Of a stretch of DNA of 6,135 nt, positions 5,541 to 6,135 are shown piece by piece. Made by a program: the position numbers and the translations under genes. The notes below the pieces were generated by a model. It did no database searches and was not told the DNA's origin. It saw only the letters and a program-made list of their open reading frames with translations. Source of the DNA: an uncultured Lachnospiraceae bacterium. Lineage in GTDB: Bacteria; Bacillota; Clostridia; Lachnospirales; Lachnospiraceae. The stretch covers positions 1 through 6,135 of the forward strand of contig OMRF01000300.1 in NCBI GenBank assembly GCA_900313435.1, written 5' to 3'. Every line of letters starts with the position of its first letter. Position 1 is the stretch's first letter.

Positions 5541-6135
5541 TAGATCTGAGTACTGCCGAAAAAAAGCTCGCAGAATATGGTCAGGAGCATATATTAAAGG
5601 GTTTTTCCGAACTTTCTCCTGAAAAAAAGGAGCGCTTTCTCTCTGCAATAGAGGAACTTGACCTTGAAAGGTTGAAAAGCGTTCTTTCGCAGGAAAGAAG
5701 CACCCATGGCACCATTGAGCCACTGTATGCGCTTACGAGGAATGAGATAGAAGAAAAAAGAAGCGAATACGAAGAAAAGGGGCTTTCCATGCTCGCAGAG
5801 GGTAAGTGTGCTGCGATCATCCTCGCGGGTGGAATGGGTACAAGACTTGGCTCTGACAAGCCAAAGGGAGAGCTTTCTGTCGGGGAAACGAGAGAACTCT
5901 CGCTTTTTGAGTGCCTCGTAAATACACTGAAGGCATCCTGCGAAAGAGCGAAGAACTATGCTCCCCTTTATATCATGACAAGTGAGAAGAACGATGAGGA
6001 GACCAGAAGGTTTTTCAAGGATAAGGATTATTTCGGCTATCCCGGGGAAAAGGTGTTCTTCTTCGTTCAGGACACTGCGCCTGCAGTAGACTTGAACGGA
6101 AAGCTGCTCCTTGAGGCACCCGGAGAGATAGCTTC
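5537..6135 (+). CDS. UDPGP-type UTP-sugar-1-phosphate uridylyltransferase, 3' end missing
   Basis: The frame opens with ATG at 5537 (overlapping the gtrA-like stop as ATGA) and runs off the right edge after 199 codons. Residues 1-90 are a charged, mostly helical N-terminal region rich in Glu and Lys. The nucleotide-binding signature then reads AAIILAGGMGTRLGSDKPKG (92-111), with the G-G-x-G-T-R-L-G loop and the catalytic Lys of PKG. LSLFECLVNTLKA, PLYIMTSEKNDEETRRFF and VFFFVQDTAPAVDLNGKLLLE follow, as in the eukaryote-like UDPGP/UAP1 family (UDP-GlcNAc or UDP-glucose pyrophosphorylases) and unlike GalU. The reaction would be UTP plus sugar-1-phosphate to UDP-sugar and pyrophosphate. The sugar (Glc, Gal, GlcNAc or GalNAc) cannot be decided, since the specificity residues lie beyond the edge. 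Next to glf, a UDP-hexose feeding UDP-Gal would make sense. A weak AAGGA (5522-5526) lies 10 bases upstream. Confidence 0.87.
   Translation, partial: MIDLSTAEKKLAEYGQEHILKGFSELSPEKKERFLSAIEELDLERLKSVLSQERSTHGTIEPLYALTRNEIEEKRSEYEEKGLSMLAEGKCAAIILAGGMGTRLGSDKPKGELSVGETRELSLFECLVNTLKASCERAKNYAPLYIMTSEKNDEETRRFFKDKDYFGYPGEKVFFFVQDTAPAVDLNGKLLLEAPGEIA

Noticed and set aside
5352..5859. Minus-strand open frames opposite the GtrA-like and UDPGP-type genes
   Set aside because: They are antisense to well-supported genes, mutually overlapping, and lack start signals or recognisable domains.

Overview
The window is a compact, single-strand stretch from a Gram-positive, Clostridia-like genome. My best guess is Lachnospiraceae (Butyrivibrio-like). 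The reasons are moderate G+C, heavy use of AGG for Arg and ATA for Ile, GGAGG-type ribosome binding sites, a CdaR/YbbR protein and an HPr whose phospho-serine region reads KSMLSILGACV. The taxon is an inference from style, not from a search.

All eight genes lie on the + strand, with gaps of 4-49 bases or short overlaps, and no convincing terminator is visible between them. In order: (1) the 3' part of a CdaR-type YbbR-repeat protein, the extracellular regulator of the c-di-AMP cyclase CdaA, cut by the left edge (1-1303); (2) a small HPr-family phosphocarrier with both the His and Ser phosphorylation sites (1320-1595); (3) dTDP-4-dehydrorhamnose reductase RmlD (1622-2497); (4) a shortened, motif-poor relative of family 2 glycosyltransferases (2502-3308); (5) UDP-galactopyranose mutase Glf (3298-4416); (6) dTDP-4-dehydrorhamnose 3,5-epimerase RmlC (4466-5038); (7) a GtrA-family four-helix membrane protein starting at TTG (5049-5540); (8) the 5' part of a UDPGP-type nucleotidyltransferase, cut by the right edge (5537-6135).

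Genes 3-8 read as part of a surface-glycan locus. RmlC and RmlD are the last two steps to dTDP-L-rhamnose, Glf makes UDP-galactofuranose, the UDPGP-type enzyme probably makes a UDP-sugar, and GtrA proteins are associated with moving lipid-linked sugars across the membrane. RmlA and RmlB are not in the window. Genes 1-2 are regulatory: CdaR tunes c-di-AMP, which is linked to cell-wall and osmotic homeostasis, and HPr reports carbon and energy status. Their tight placement ahead of the sugar-nucleotide genes suggests, but does not prove, shared transcription.

The most unusual points are the glycosyltransferase-like gene that lacks its donor-binding half and its DxD motif, the cysteine-rich HPr placed directly behind cdaR, and an A7 tract near the cdaR stop where one extra A would extend the protein into an exact ATGA overlap with the HPr gene. 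I found no mobile element, CRISPR array, RNA gene or gene-free stretch over 300 bases.
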